From NCBI GenBank assembly GCA_013373375.1, contig JABXHY010000019.1:1-64000 (forward strand): a DNA stretch of 64,000 bases, in the 5' to 3' direction. The notes under the pieces are model-generated. The model was not told where the DNA came from. It searched no databases and worked only from the letters and a program-made list of their open reading frames with translations. Within the stretch, counting starts at the first letter, position 1. Each line of letters opens with the position of its first letter. The stretch is from Gammaproteobacteria bacterium (GTDB lineage Bacteria > Pseudomonadota > Gammaproteobacteria > Enterobacterales > Kangiellaceae). Positions 50,114 to 60,354 of the stretch are shown one piece after another. A program made the translations under genes and the position numbers.

Positions 50114-50189
<76 letters not shown>

Positions 50190-50268
50190 AATTCTCATCT
50201 TAGTCGGTTCGACTAAGAGCAAGAATCAGTAATAAGAATTCTTGCAATGACACTACAAAGTGTCACAG

Positions 50269-50301
50269 AAACCTCGGACTAAACAGTTGCGAGGTTTTTT
50301 T
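50269..50301 (+). terminator. Terminator-like hairpin between tRNA-Gly and tRNA-Cys
   Basis: AAACCTCG (50269-50276) pairs with CGAGGTTT (50290-50297) around a 13-base loop, followed by a T-run to 50301. A smaller hairpin (TGACAC/GTGTCA) lies just upstream. If it works, it would end the tRNA-Gly transcript ahead of the other two tRNAs. Confidence 0.6.
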
Positions 50302-50352
50302 ACTAAGGGCTGTCAGTCATTTAAATCGACCCTGTCTTTTTAAACGAAATTT

Positions 50353-50426
50353 GGCTGGGTGGCAGAGTGGTTATGCAGCGGACTGCAACTCCGTGTACGC
50401 CGGTTCGATTCCGACCCCAGCCTCCA
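50353..50426 (+). tRNA. tRNA-Cys (GCA)
   Basis: 74 bases with CCA at 50424-50426. The acceptor GGCTGGG pairs with CCCAGCC; anticodon GCA in GGACTGCAACTCC. No clear promoter of its own in the 51 bases after the upstream hairpin. Confidence 0.97.
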
Positions 50427-50437
50427 TTCTTGACAAT

Positions 50438-50524
50438 GCCCGGGTGGCGAAATTGGTAGACGCAAGGGACTTAAAATCCCTCGGTGGCAACACCGTGCCG
50501 GTTCGAGTCCGGCCCCGGGCACCA
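50438..50524 (+). tRNA. tRNA-Leu (UAA)
   Basis: 87 bases with CCA. The acceptor GCCCGGG pairs with CCCGGGC; anticodon TAA in a GGGACTTAAAATCCC arm; long variable arm of leucine tRNAs. It follows tRNA-Cys by 11 bases in one transcript. Confidence 0.97.
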
Positions 50525-50886
50525 TTCATTGTTAAATAATATCCAAGTAATCATTGTCTAGATTTTAGCTCTGGCATAAATTTCGTCGAATTCACTGTGG
50601 CAAAGTGTGGCCAACGAGTGATATAAGACTACGAAAATAAAGCTTCACGACAAGCGAGAGTATTGTCTATATTTATCACTTAATGTTGATGACTGTTGCT
50701 AGATATTTTTTCCTACTGCTTATTACTCGTATTTTAAATTTAATGTTTGGTTATGAAAGGCGGTTTGATCGTCTAATTTTTCATAGAACGACTGCGATTT
50801 AAACAACCTAATTTGTACCATCGTCTGGTTACTGTATTTAAAGCGCCTCAGGGCCATAAATGTGAAGGTTTTTATCAATAAGTGTT
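50525..50886. other. Intergenic stretch after tRNA-Leu
   Basis: About 360 AT-rich bases with no ORF of coding character, no RNA gene and no strong hairpin that I recognise, before the promoter of the large sensor gene. Confidence 0.5.
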
Positions 50887-50915
50887 TTGAGAGTTAATTC
50901 GATGTTGTCTATACT
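50887..50915 (+). promoter_or_regulatory. Candidate promoter of the GGDEF-EAL sensor gene
   Basis: TTGAGA (50887-50892) and TATACT (50910-50915) with a 17-base spacer; each matches five of six consensus bases. The start would be near 50922, about 24 bases before the TTG start codon. Confidence 0.58.
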
Positions 50916-50945
50916 CTGAATAACTTAAAAAAATAAAAACTAAAT

Positions 50946-53900
50946 TTGAAACTCCATCTTTCTTTTCTTTTATTCGTCTTATCAGGCCTGTCGTCAGCTG
51001 AAAATTGGCCTGAGCAACTAGTAGTATCTGAGCTCAACAGTAAGCAACAACTCAGTCAAAATACTATTGAAGATATTCACGAAGACTCCTTAGGCTTTAT
51101 GTGGTTCGCAACACAAGGTGGAATTCATTTTTATGATGGATATGACCTCATAGTATTTAATACCAATAATGCAGCTGGTGAGGGGCTCTATGACGACTTT
51201 ATAACCGATTTGGACTCAGACCCTGAGGGTAAACTTTGGGCAACTAGCTTAAAAGGAATTAGCTATCTAAGTCGCGAAAGTATGCAATTTGAGTCTTTCG
51301 CTTCATTTGAAGAGCTAAGCATAAGTCAGCCCGTATTTGGCATTGAGTTTGATGACCTTGATACAAATAAACTTTATTTAACATTAGAGTCTTCTGTCGC
51401 GGTCATTTCTGTAAAAGAAAAATCGGTGAATTATATTTTTCAAGCTCAGGATTTGTCGAGAGTTGAAGGTAATTCCACTTCAACGTATTTAATCAATCGA
51501 AAAGAAGTCATAAACGTTAAGCAAGATCGTCGGGTTGCTCTTGATGAAAAAGTAGAAAAGTTAGTACAAATTAATGACGAATATGTCGGATTAACGAAAA
51601 CTCATATTTTATTTTTTAATAGTGAGGGAAATGTTAAAGCGAGAGTTGAATTTAATGACGATAAATTGGCGGAAGTTGAGCAGCTAATTGTTGGCTCAAA
51701 AGAAACGGTTTGGGGTCACGTCCGTCAACTAGGGATTCTAAAAATTGACGTTGATAATCAATCGTTTCGATTGTTCGACTATTCAAATTCCAACCTTCCT
51801 GATATTGCTCTAAGAAGTATTGCGACCAGTCGAGATGGTCTAGTTTGGTTTGGAACCAGTAGTAAAGGTGTTTTTTCTCACGACCCAAACAGCCAAGAGT
51901 TTTACTTTATCAAACCCGTTCCTGATGAAGAGTCTGCTCAAATCAATAATGTAAGAGCTATCGTTCGCGAAAAAGAAAACTGGCTAATCGGTACCGATAG
52001 TGGGTTGATCAACTATTCGGTTAAAAATGGTCAAAGTGAACAGTATCTAAAAGGGATACCTGTATACAAAATACATAAATTAAGTGATTCAGAATACTTG
52101 TTGGCGTCAGGAAGAGGGATTAAACAATTATCTTTTCAAGAAAAGTCAGAACCAAGGTTTAAACATTTGACAGACCCTAGTTTTCAGGTGCGCGACTTTG
52201 TTTTTTGGAAGGACTATATTGTGTATTCGTCCGACAAAGCAGGTTTATCATCAACAACATTGTTAGGAGCTGAAAGTCCAATTATAGGTGTAGACAGTCA
52301 TTCAACTGGCATGGTTCTAACTTTAAAAATGTTTCGTGATGGAGAGTTATGGGTTGGTGCCGTTGATGGGCTATGGCAGTTAAAACTAGAGCAACGAAAT
52401 TCTGAGCTTATATTATCGGGCGTATCTTATGTGATCAAAGATGCGATTGCTCGTGATATGGTTGAGGGAATTGATAATACATTTTTCGTAGCGACTCATT
52501 CGGGATTGTTTGAGATTGATTTAAAAAGCATTTCAAACAGTGATGACTATCAAGTATCTCAAGCTTATACAACAAAAGAAGGTTTGATCAGTAATATTGT
52601 CTACAGTGTTGAAAAAACAGGTAGTAATGTTTTTTGGTTGTCAACTAATAAGGGGTTGATAGCTTTCAATGCTAAAGAAAAAAGATTTTATAATTTTCAA
52701 AATATTAATAAGTTAGGGCAGCTTGAATTTAACGGGCAGGCAAAACTTCGTTTAGATGACCGCGTTGCATTTGGCGGTACAGAAGGTATTACCGTGACGG
52801 AAAAGTTAACAGGGGATTTAGGTGTTTATGATAAGCCTGCATGGATTTCTGAAGTTGCTTACAGTAACAACTTTAGTCTAAATTATGTTGTCCCCAGCAC
52901 TCCTTTGAATTTTGAGTCGATTGAAAATAATTTAAATATTAAATTTTCCAATACTAATTTTACTCCAGAATTAACTCGCTTTTATCGTTATAAGATTAAT
53001 GATGGTTCTTGGGTAGACATTGGACAAAGACACCAAATCACTTTAGGTGGATTAAATCCGGGACACTATACATTGCAAATGCAGTCAAGGATTGGCACTC
53101 AGTCATGGCAAGAAAGTAAAAATAAACTTCAATTCTACATTGCTCCACCATTATTCTTGAGTTTAACTGCAAAAATCATATACACACTCGTCTTTCTTTT
53201 GATAGTTAGCATTTTAATCTACCAAGAGGCACAGAGAAGAGCTGTACAGAAAAGTGCAATGAAAACCATTAAAGCAAATGAAGAGAGACTAAAAGTTGCT
53301 TTAAAGGCTAGCGAACTAGGGTTGTGGGACTGGAGAGCAAAAGAAGACAAGGTTATCCGCTTTAACATTAAACACTTATTTAATGCAAAGGCTGATACCA
53401 CTCGTTTCGATTATATAGATAGCATTATTCACCCCAATGATCTTGAGGCGGTTAAAAGAGAGAGAGATAAGTTTATTGCTGAAAAAGGAGAGTTTGATAT
53501 TCAATATCGTGTACGTTCTGACGGTGAGAATCATTGGTATTGGATACACGACAAAGGAAAAATAATTGAGTTTGATGAAAATGGTGATATAAAGCGAGCA
53601 GCTGGAACCTATAGCGATATTACTGAGTTAAAGAGGGCTCATTTAGAAAGCTTGTTAAGCAGCGAAATAATAAAAAGTATGACAGAAGCGGTTGTCGTAT
53701 TAAACGCCGAAGATAGCATTTATTTTGTTAACCCTGCATTTTATAGAATTACTGGTTACTCAGAAGAACAAATAAAGCAAACGTCTTTGTTAAGTCTAAG
53801 GTCAACAAAACACTCAATTGAATTTTATAAAAAGGTATGGAGTGAAGTTAAGAAAGAGAACAGTTGGTTTGGCGAAATATGGGTGCTGACAGAGAATAAC

Positions 53901-55292
53901 AAAGATATTTTATGCTCTTTAGAAGCCTTTCATATTGACGATGAAGAATTAGATGAACATTTAACCGTAATTGTTTTCAGTAATATTACAGAAAAACGAT
54001 TGGCAGAAGAAAAGTTGTCATTCTTAGCCAGATACGATTCGCTAACAGGGTTGCCGAATAGAAATTTGTTTCATGATCGATTGGATCATGCGATGGCATT
54101 GGCGACACGTCGTAACCATAAAGTTGCGGTCATGTTTATTGATCTAGATGGATTTAAAAAAGTAAATGATTCTTATGGCCATCAAGCAGGTGACTTATTG
54201 CTTAAAAGAACGGCCGATCTGATAAGCGATTGTATTCGTGAAGAAGATACTTTAGCCAGATTAAGTGGCGACGAATTTTTACTTATCATTGAAGAGTTTC
54301 AATCAACTGATCAGCTAACAGCCGTGGCTGATAAAATTTTAGCCACTATGGCACAGCCAATTGAAATTGGTGGGGCGCAAATTGTCGTAACTTGCAGTAT
54401 CGGTATTAGTCAGTACCCATTAGACGCTAAAGATGTAGAGTCACTTATGAAGTATGCCGACACGGCTATGTATCATGCAAAAGAGAATGGTAAAAATAGT
54501 TACTCTCTCTATCAAGACGAAATGCATGCAAGTTTGGTTCACCGAATGAACATCGAAAACTTTTTGAGAGACGCGGTGAAACAACAAGAGTTTTATTTAC
54601 TATATCAACCTATATACGACGTTAAATCACAAAAAGTAACTGCCGCAGAAGCGCTTATAAGGTGGAATAATCCTGAGATAGGTCAAGTTTATCCGGCTGA
54701 CTTTATACCGCTTGCTGAAGAGACAGGGCATATTATTGAAATAGGCGAGTTCGTTATTAATCAGGTTTGCCAACAAATTAAAAAATTTGAACCTTATAAA
54801 ATTAGTATTGCCGTGAATGTTTCAGTGCGACAACTATTACACGATTCATTTTTAGGCAGTGTCGAGTCCTCAGTAAAAAATAATAATATCGATCCAAAAT
54901 TGCTAAAAGTGGAGATCACTGAAAGCTTGTTAATGGCGAATCCAAGACACGCTGCGAATGTATTACGTAGTTTGAACCTCATGGGAATTACCGTATCGGT
55001 GGACGACTTTGGAACCGGATACTCTTCGTTAAGCTACCTGAAACGTTTTGAAATTGATGAGTTAAAAATCGATAAAGAATTTATATCAGATATCAAAAAT
55101 CTCGATGAAGAAGAAGATATCGTTAATGCGATAATGGCAATGGCGAAAAGTTTGGATATGAGAGTGGTCGCAGAGGGTGTTGAAACCGATATTCAGCTTG
55201 AGTATCTCAGGCAGCATGACTGTGATTTTGTGCAAGGTTATTTATTTAGTAAGCCTATTTCACCGGAAGAGTTTGTTCGTTTTTTGAGCTGA
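50946..55292 (+). CDS. Sensor protein: beta-propeller repeats, Y_Y_Y, PAS, GGDEF and EAL domains
   Basis: 1448-residue inner-membrane sensor that should make or break cyclic di-GMP. A TTG start gives a good signal peptide (about 1-18, ending SSA). The periplasmic part (about 25-660) has two-component-regulator propeller repeats (first: NTIEDIHEDSLGFMWFAT), then a Y_Y_Y domain (about 665-732). One membrane segment lies at about 736-758. PAS domains follow at about 775-890 and 900-1015, then GGDEF from about 1025 with SGDEF at 1107 and an intact I-site REED five residues before it. EAL starts near 1200, with EALIRW and DDFGTGYSSL whole. The EAL half looks active; cyclase activity is less sure. 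Cognate signal unknown. Confidence 0.93.
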   Translation: MKLHLSFLLFVLSGLSSAENWPEQLVVSELNSKQQLSQNTIEDIHEDSLGFMWFATQGGIHFYDGYDLIVFNTNNAAGEGLYDDFITDLDSDPEGKLWATSLKGISYLSRESMQFESFASFEELSISQPVFGIEFDDLDTNKLYLTLESSVAVISVKEKSVNYIFQAQDLSRVEGNSTSTYLINRKEVINVKQDRRVALDEKVEKLVQINDEYVGLTKTHILFFNSEGNVKARVEFNDDKLAEVEQLIVGSKETVWGHVRQLGILKIDVDNQSFRLFDYSNSNLPDIALRSIATSRDGLVWFGTSSKGVFSHDPNSQEFYFIKPVPDEESAQINNVRAIVREKENWLIGTDSGLINYSVKNGQSEQYLKGIPVYKIHKLSDSEYLLASGRGIKQLSFQEKSEPRFKHLTDPSFQVRDFVFWKDYIVYSSDKAGLSSTTLLGAESPIIGVDSHSTGMVLTLKMFRDGELWVGAVDGLWQLKLEQRNSELILSGVSYVIKDAIARDMVEGIDNTFFVATHSGLFEIDLKSISNSDDYQVSQAYTTKEGLISNIVYSVEKTGSNVFWLSTNKGLIAFNAKEKRFYNFQNINKLGQLEFNGQAKLRLDDRVAFGGTEGITVTEKLTGDLGVYDKPAWISEVAYSNNFSLNYVVPSTPLNFESIENNLNIKFSNTNFTPELTRFYRYKINDGSWVDIGQRHQITLGGLNPGHYTLQMQSRIGTQSWQESKNKLQFYIAPPLFLSLTAKIIYTLVFLLIVSILIYQEAQRRAVQKSAMKTIKANEERLKVALKASELGLWDWRAKEDKVIRFNIKHLFNAKADTTRFDYIDSIIHPNDLEAVKRERDKFIAEKGEFDIQYRVRSDGENHWYWIHDKGKIIEFDENGDIKRAAGTYSDITELKRAHLESLLSSEIIKSMTEAVVVLNAEDSIYFVNPAFYRITGYSEEQIKQTSLLSLRSTKHSIEFYKKVWSEVKKENSWFGEIWVLTENNKDILCSLEAFHIDDEELDEHLTVIVFSNITEKRLAEEKLSFLARYDSLTGLPNRNLFHDRLDHAMALATRRNHKVAVMFIDLDGFKKVNDSYGHQAGDLLLKRTADLISDCIREEDTLARLSGDEFLLIIEEFQSTDQLTAVADKILATMAQPIEIGGAQIVVTCSIGISQYPLDAKDVESLMKYADTAMYHAKENGKNSYSLYQDEMHASLVHRMNIENFLRDAVKQQEFYLLYQPIYDVKSQKVTAAEALIRWNNPEIGQVYPADFIPLAEETGHIIEIGEFVINQVCQQIKKFEPYKISIAVNVSVRQLLHDSFLGSVESSVKNNNIDPKLLKVEITESLLMANPRHAANVLRSLNLMGITVSVDDFGTGYSSLSYLKRFEIDELKIDKEFISDIKNLDEEEDIVNAIMAMAKSLDMRVVAEGVETDIQLEYLRQHDCDFVQGYLFSKPISPEEFVRFLS

Positions 55293-55469
55293 AGCTACAC
55301 GCTCACGCTAGTATATTTGCTTCTCAGTTTGAGAAAAGGCTCTCCTAGTGCAAATATTTAGTTTAGCGTTTTATAGCGAGGCTTCTAAATCATCTTAAGC
55401 ATAACCTGGTAATCTGTTAAGCTAATCGCAATATCCATCTTCGCATTCATTGACGTATCGGGAGTTATG

Positions 55470-57239
55470 ATGCAAAAAGTCTATTTTCAGGTCAAGGTTC
55501 ACGATGCTCCAGCTCATCTTTTTGATGTGACAATGAACTTATCGAAGGTAGAAAAGGGGCAACTGTTTCGTCTGCCTGAATGGATTCCTGGAAGTTATAT
55601 GATTCGGGACTTTGCCCGCCATATCGTGTCCATCCAGGCCTTATCAGTCGATAAATTACTAAACCTGGAAAAGATTGATAATTGCACATGGCGTTTAAAT
55701 GAAAATGCAGAGCACCTAACCTTAAATTATCAAGTTTATGCATGGGATCTATCCGTTCGTAGTGCTCATTTAGATCAAGTCCATGCCTTTTTTAATGGTA
55801 CCAGTTTGTTTTTGGAACCTGTGGATTACCCAGTTACAGAGTATCATCTGGATATTCCTAAACCTGAACAGTCTTTCGCGAAGAATTGGGTATTAGCGAC
55901 TTCCATGTCTCGAGTGTCGGGCAAGCAAGACTTTAGCTTTGGTAAGTTTGTTGCCAAAGATTATGATGACCTAATTGATCATCCCGTCGAAATGGGTGAG
56001 CTAGAGATTGAGAGCTTCGAAGTTGCTGGTAAAAAGCATTCTGTAGCTGTGACAGGTGATCATTTTGGTGACTTAAAAAGATTGGTTGCGGATTTAAAGT
56101 CGGTATGCGATTACCAAGTTAGACTTTTCGGTGAGTTACCCGAGGCGGTTACTCACTATGTATTTTTATTACATGTGTTACCAAATGGTTATGGTGGCTT
56201 AGAGCATCGCAGCTCGACAGCATTACAGTGCAGTGAAAATGAATTGATTAAATTAAATGATCCTATCAACGACGACTATTTAAATTTACTCACACTGTGT
56301 AGTCATGAATATTTTCATACTTGGAACGTCAAGCAGATTAAGCCAGACGTTTTTTTACCCTACGATTTAAATACCGAAACCTTTACCAAACAACTATGGA
56401 TTTTTGAAGGCTTTACTTCTTATTTTGAAGATAGAACGCTTTATGACTGTGGCGTAATATCCGAAACACATTACTTAAAGCTTTTATCCCAAGTGATTAC
56501 ACGAGTGTATCGAGGGAGTGGTAGAAAACTACAATCGGTTGCTGAGTCCAGTTTTGATGCTTGGACTCGATTTTACAAGCAAGGTGAGAACGCACCAAAT
56601 GCAATAGTCAGTTACTATGCTAAAGGAAAGCTTATTGGCTTATGTCTTGATATTTTGATTCGGGACCGCACTAATAATCAGCAATCACTTCATGAAGTAA
56701 TTCAACAGATGTGGACGGAATACGGAAAGCCACAAAAAGGAATGCGAGAAGGTGATTTAGAGAAATTAATCGAAGAAAAAATAGGTGTCAATTTAATAGA
56801 TGAGATTAGGCAATTTGTTTATACAACAGAGGAGTTACCCGTTGAGTCTTTACTCGCTAAAAGTGGAGTAACTCTAAAATGGAACAATCCTGTTAGTCTC
56901 AAAGAATTGACAACTGAAGTTTCAGCCGACGTGAGTTTAGGTGCAACGGTAAAATCTAATTCAGCTGGTGCTGAGTTAGTGGTTGTTTATCATAACTCAA
57001 ATGCTCATAACTTGGGTTTAAGTAACGGTGACGTTGTAATTGCGATTAATAATCGACAAGTTGATGTTGGAACAATAGAAAAGTCTTTTGCAAGATTTAA
57101 TGTTGGTGATCTTGCCAAGGTCCATTATTTCCGTCGTGGTCGATTGTATGAGTCAAGTAGTGAAGTTATTCGTTCGGAAAAATCAACCTGCCAACTCACT
57201 CGCAGCGAACATCCTCCTAAAATAAAATGGCTAAATTAA
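55470..57239 (+). CDS. M61 family metallopeptidase (glycyl aminopeptidase-like) with PDZ domain
   Basis: Zinc aminopeptidase family. ATG 55467 and 55470 are both possible; GGAG at 55461-55464 fits the second better (589 residues). The N-terminal beta domain (about 1-160) contains [17 protein letters not shown]. The catalytic domain has HEYFH (about 279-283) and the downstream Glu in [13 protein letters not shown], the gluzincin pattern. A PDZ domain lies at about 480-570. No signal peptide is seen, so it may be cytoplasmic. It is followed by xthA after 10 bases, so the two probably form an operon. Confidence 0.92.
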   Translation: MQKVYFQVKVHDAPAHLFDVTMNLSKVEKGQLFRLPEWIPGSYMIRDFARHIVSIQALSVDKLLNLEKIDNCTWRLNENAEHLTLNYQVYAWDLSVRSAHLDQVHAFFNGTSLFLEPVDYPVTEYHLDIPKPEQSFAKNWVLATSMSRVSGKQDFSFGKFVAKDYDDLIDHPVEMGELEIESFEVAGKKHSVAVTGDHFGDLKRLVADLKSVCDYQVRLFGELPEAVTHYVFLLHVLPNGYGGLEHRSSTALQCSENELIKLNDPINDDYLNLLTLCSHEYFHTWNVKQIKPDVFLPYDLNTETFTKQLWIFEGFTSYFEDRTLYDCGVISETHYLKLLSQVITRVYRGSGRKLQSVAESSFDAWTRFYKQGENAPNAIVSYYAKGKLIGLCLDILIRDRTNNQQSLHEVIQQMWTEYGKPQKGMREGDLEKLIEEKIGVNLIDEIRQFVYTTEELPVESLLAKSGVTLKWNNPVSLKELTTEVSADVSLGATVKSNSAGAELVVVYHNSNAHNLGLSNGDVVIAINNRQVDVGTIEKSFARFNVGDLAKVHYFRRGRLYESSSEVIRSEKSTCQLTRSEHPPKIKWLN

Positions 57240-57249
57240 TAGGGTATAT

Positions 57250-58056
57250 ATGAAAGTCATATCATTTAATATCAATAGTATTAGAGCTCGAATTCATCAG
57301 CTCGAAGCGATTATCGAAAAGCATCAGCCGGATATTATTGGTCTTCAGGAAACTAAAGTTGATGACAGTCAGTTTCCATTTGAAGACTTGAAGCACCTGG
57401 GCTATCACATTGATGTGTTTGGGCAAAAGGGTCACTACGGAGTAGCCACACTATCAAAAGTAAAACCGCTAGAAGTAATTAACGGATTTGCCAATGATGA
57501 TACTGATTCGCAACGAAGAGCTATTACAACAACACATTTAATTGAGGGGAAAGAGTTTAAAGTGTTTAATGGGTATTTTCCGCAAGGAGAAAGTCGCGAC
57601 CATCCAACAAAGTTTCCACTTAAAGAATTATTTTATAAAAATTTAATTGATTTAAAGTCGCAAGATAATAACTCGTCATTCATTATTATGGGTGACTTTA
57701 ATATTTCTCACCAGGACATTGACATTGGTATTGGCGAGCAGAATAAAAAGCGTTGGTTGAGAACAGGGAAGTGTAGCTTTCTGCCGGAAGAGCGTGAGTG
57801 GCTTGAAACTTTACTATCAAAGGGACTTAAAGATACTTTCCGCAAACATTATCCTGACACCGATGATATATTCAGCTGGTTTGATTATCGAAGTAAAGGC
57901 TTTGATGATGATCCTAAACGTGGTCTAAGAATCGATTTGGTTCTAGCTACTCAGGATTTGTACGACGTTTGCACAGATTCTGGTGTTGACTATGATATTC
58001 GTGCAATGGAAAAGCCTTCCGATCATGCTCCGGTTTGGAGTTCCTTCAAGTTTTAA
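57250..58056 (+). CDS. xthA: Exodeoxyribonuclease III
   Basis: Main AP endonuclease and 3'-phosphatase of base excision repair. It has 268 residues and matches E. coli XthA along its length: [21 protein letters not shown] (metal-binding Glu34), [23 protein letters not shown] and the C-terminal SDHAPVW (catalytic His). It starts 10 bases after the M61 gene and ends at a strong terminator. Confidence 0.97.
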   Translation: MKVISFNINSIRARIHQLEAIIEKHQPDIIGLQETKVDDSQFPFEDLKHLGYHIDVFGQKGHYGVATLSKVKPLEVINGFANDDTDSQRRAITTTHLIEGKEFKVFNGYFPQGESRDHPTKFPLKELFYKNLIDLKSQDNNSSFIIMGDFNISHQDIDIGIGEQNKKRWLRTGKCSFLPEEREWLETLLSKGLKDTFRKHYPDTDDIFSWFDYRSKGFDDDPKRGLRIDLVLATQDLYDVCTDSGVDYDIRAMEKPSDHAPVWSSFKF

Positions 58057-58083
58057 AAGTAAGATTTAAATTTAATTAAGAAT

Positions 58084-58110
58084 AAAAAGGGCACATTGAG
58101 TGCCCTTTTA
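58084..58110. terminator. Bidirectional terminator between xthA and the S46 peptidase
   Basis: AAAAGGGCAC pairs with GTGCCCTTTT around ATTGA, with an A-run on the left and T-run on the right. It serves both convergent genes. Confidence 0.93.
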
Positions 58111-58132
58111 TTATTTGATCACTGACAGAGTG

Positions 58133-60304
58133 TTAATCAACAATGTCCATTTCATCAATTAAATTGTCTGCACCGTCGACATACTTCATAACCCAAAGCA
58201 TATAGCGTGAGTCAACATGTATTGAGCGATTTAGAGAAGGATCATAATCCCAGTCACCAATAATACTTTCGTAAACACCATCGAACACTAAGCCAACCAA
58301 TTCAGCTTTGTTGTTTAATGTTGGAGAACCCGAATTTCCACCAGTAATATCAAGTGTGCCTAAGTAGTTTACAGGTACTGAGCCTACTTTTTTATCATAA
58401 AACTCACCGTACTTTTTATCCTCGATTAACTTAAGTTGTTTCTCTGGCGAATTGAACGGCCACACTCCGGTATCTTTTTCGGTAATACCTTCTAATGTTG
58501 TAAATGGAACGGCTCGCATACCATCAACTGGAGCATAACCTTTAACGTTACCGTAAGTAATACGCAATGTGCTATTAGCATCAGCATACACAGGAAGGTT
58601 CATAGATTTATTGTAAGCAATAATCGCTTCCATATACTTAGGTCTTACTGAGTTAAACTGGCCGGAGAGTTCCTTTTCTTCTTTTTCAAGTTTTTGGCGA
58701 GCGTCAAAAGTAGCCACTGCATACTTAATAAATGGGTCATTACTTTTCTCAAAGTCTTCAACAGATTTATTCATCCATTCAAGTCGAACGTCTTCTTTAT
58801 CAAGTTGAGTTTTACCGTACATAGTCGCTAGCTTTGCTTTTAACTGGTCTTGATTGAATCCATCGTCAATACCAAAAAAGCGATCAATAGCATCTACTCT
58901 TTGGTTTTCAGGCAGTTGCGCATATCGGCTCATCAAATTGATAACCATTGATTGTTCAACTTTAGGATCATATCGACGATTAATACGCTTCATGCTCTGA
59001 GTAAAACGATTCATATCTCGCTCTTGATAGCCAGTTTCTCGGTCCATATCGTCTTTTTGCTTTTCAACTGCGAGACGATGAAGGCGAGAAGCGGTACTCA
59101 TCATTTGCGACGCATAACCCATATAACCAAGTAAAGTGTCACGCTTTGACGTTTTTTGCGATTGCTTAACTAATTCATCAAGTTTTTCGATCGCATCACC
59201 ATACTTTTCTTGACGTGAGTTTTTATCGTTTACCCATTTGCGCAAATCTTGATTTAGTTTAACCTTACGCTCTTGAGTAGTACCTTTATTGTAACTCTCA
59301 ATCATGCTGCCGCGATTTTTCTCGTAGTTCGCAAGCCCAGCAAGCATGCTTTCATATTTAATTCGAGCGTCACTGCCTTCTTTTGAAGTATTTTTAATGT
59401 TGTCAATCATCGATCCCATCAACTCTTTTGAAAGAGGGTAGCTTTCGGTGAAAGTATGAATCACTTCAGAAGCAGTGCGATATCGATTTGTACTTCCTGG
59501 ATAGCCCAAGACCATTATGTAATCACCTTCATCAACGCCTTTTGCGTTTACTTTTAAGTGATGCGCTGGCTCATAAGGAACATTCTCTTCGCTAAAGTCC
59601 GCTGGTTTACCGTCTTTTCCGACATATGCGCGATAGAAAGCATAATCGCCAGTGTGACGAGGCCACATCCAGTTATCGATGTCACCGCCGTATTTACCAA
59701 TACTTTTTGCTGGTGCGTGAACTAATCTAACGTCACGAATTGTCAATTGCTTAAATAAATAATACTCAAGTCCGCCATGAAAATTGACGACTGAACAGCG
59801 ATAAGCTTTATCACTTTCACACTCTGCCACTAATTTCTTCGACATAGAATCGATATGCTGATAACGCTCATTACCCGTCATCTTATCATTCAATCCAGAG
59901 CTAATTTGGTTAGACACGTTGGTAATACTTTCAGTTACATAAATACGACTGCCCGGTGCGGCCGCTAACTCTTCTGAAAACTTCTTTGCTAAAAAGCCAT
60001 TTTCAAGAAGGTTGTTGTCTTCAGTAGAATTATACTGGATTGAGCCATAAGCGCAGTGATGGTTTGTGACAACTAAACCTTTGTCGGAGACAAAGGATGC
60101 AGTACAACCGCCAAGAGAAACGATGGCTCCCATTGGGAAACCGGTTAAATCAGTTAAGTCTGATGGATCAAGTTTTAATCCAGCTTTCTTTAATTGCTTT
60201 TCTATTGTGGGTAACTGGTGTGGCTGCCACATACCTTCGTCTGCAAGCAACCCTGAGGTCATGCAGGCTAAAGTAAGGCTGATAAGTAATTTTTTCATAG
60301 TCAT
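58133..60304 (-). CDS. S46 family serine dipeptidyl-peptidase (DPP7/DPP11 family)
   Basis: Exported peptidase that removes dipeptides from the N-terminus of peptides, for use as carbon and nitrogen. It has 723 residues; ATG 60304 or 60298 could start it. Signal peptide about 1-21. The trypsin-like catalytic parts are VTNHHCAYG (His, about 82-83), GGDIDNWMWPRHTGDY (Asp, about 203-218) and GGNSGSP (Ser658). A helical domain lies between. The residue 18 places after the Ser is Gly (FDG), as in DPP7 of Porphyromonas gingivalis; DPP11 has Arg there. This points to hydrophobic rather than acidic substrates. Confidence 0.93.
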   Translation of the reverse strand: MTMKKLLISLTLACMTSGLLADEGMWQPHQLPTIEKQLKKAGLKLDPSDLTDLTGFPMGAIVSLGGCTASFVSDKGLVVTNHHCAYGSIQYNSTEDNNLLENGFLAKKFSEELAAAPGSRIYVTESITNVSNQISSGLNDKMTGNERYQHIDSMSKKLVAECESDKAYRCSVVNFHGGLEYYLFKQLTIRDVRLVHAPAKSIGKYGGDIDNWMWPRHTGDYAFYRAYVGKDGKPADFSEENVPYEPAHHLKVNAKGVDEGDYIMVLGYPGSTNRYRTASEVIHTFTESYPLSKELMGSMIDNIKNTSKEGSDARIKYESMLAGLANYEKNRGSMIESYNKGTTQERKVKLNQDLRKWVNDKNSRQEKYGDAIEKLDELVKQSQKTSKRDTLLGYMGYASQMMSTASRLHRLAVEKQKDDMDRETGYQERDMNRFTQSMKRINRRYDPKVEQSMVINLMSRYAQLPENQRVDAIDRFFGIDDGFNQDQLKAKLATMYGKTQLDKEDVRLEWMNKSVEDFEKSNDPFIKYAVATFDARQKLEKEEKELSGQFNSVRPKYMEAIIAYNKSMNLPVYADANSTLRITYGNVKGYAPVDGMRAVPFTTLEGITEKDTGVWPFNSPEKQLKLIEDKKYGEFYDKKVGSVPVNYLGTLDITGGNSGSPTLNNKAELVGLVFDGVYESIIGDWDYDPSLNRSIHVDSRYMLWVMKYVDGADNLIDEMDIVD

Positions 60305-60354
60305 AATCTTTATTGTGGTTTTAGTTAGTATGTAAATAACGAATTTAAGTTCTA

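Noticed and set aside
50340-50539. ORFs on both strands across tRNA-Cys and tRNA-Leu
   Set aside because: Both are false translations of tRNA genes (for example GLEPARCCHRGILSP and AKLVDARDLKSLGG), seen in many genome annotations.
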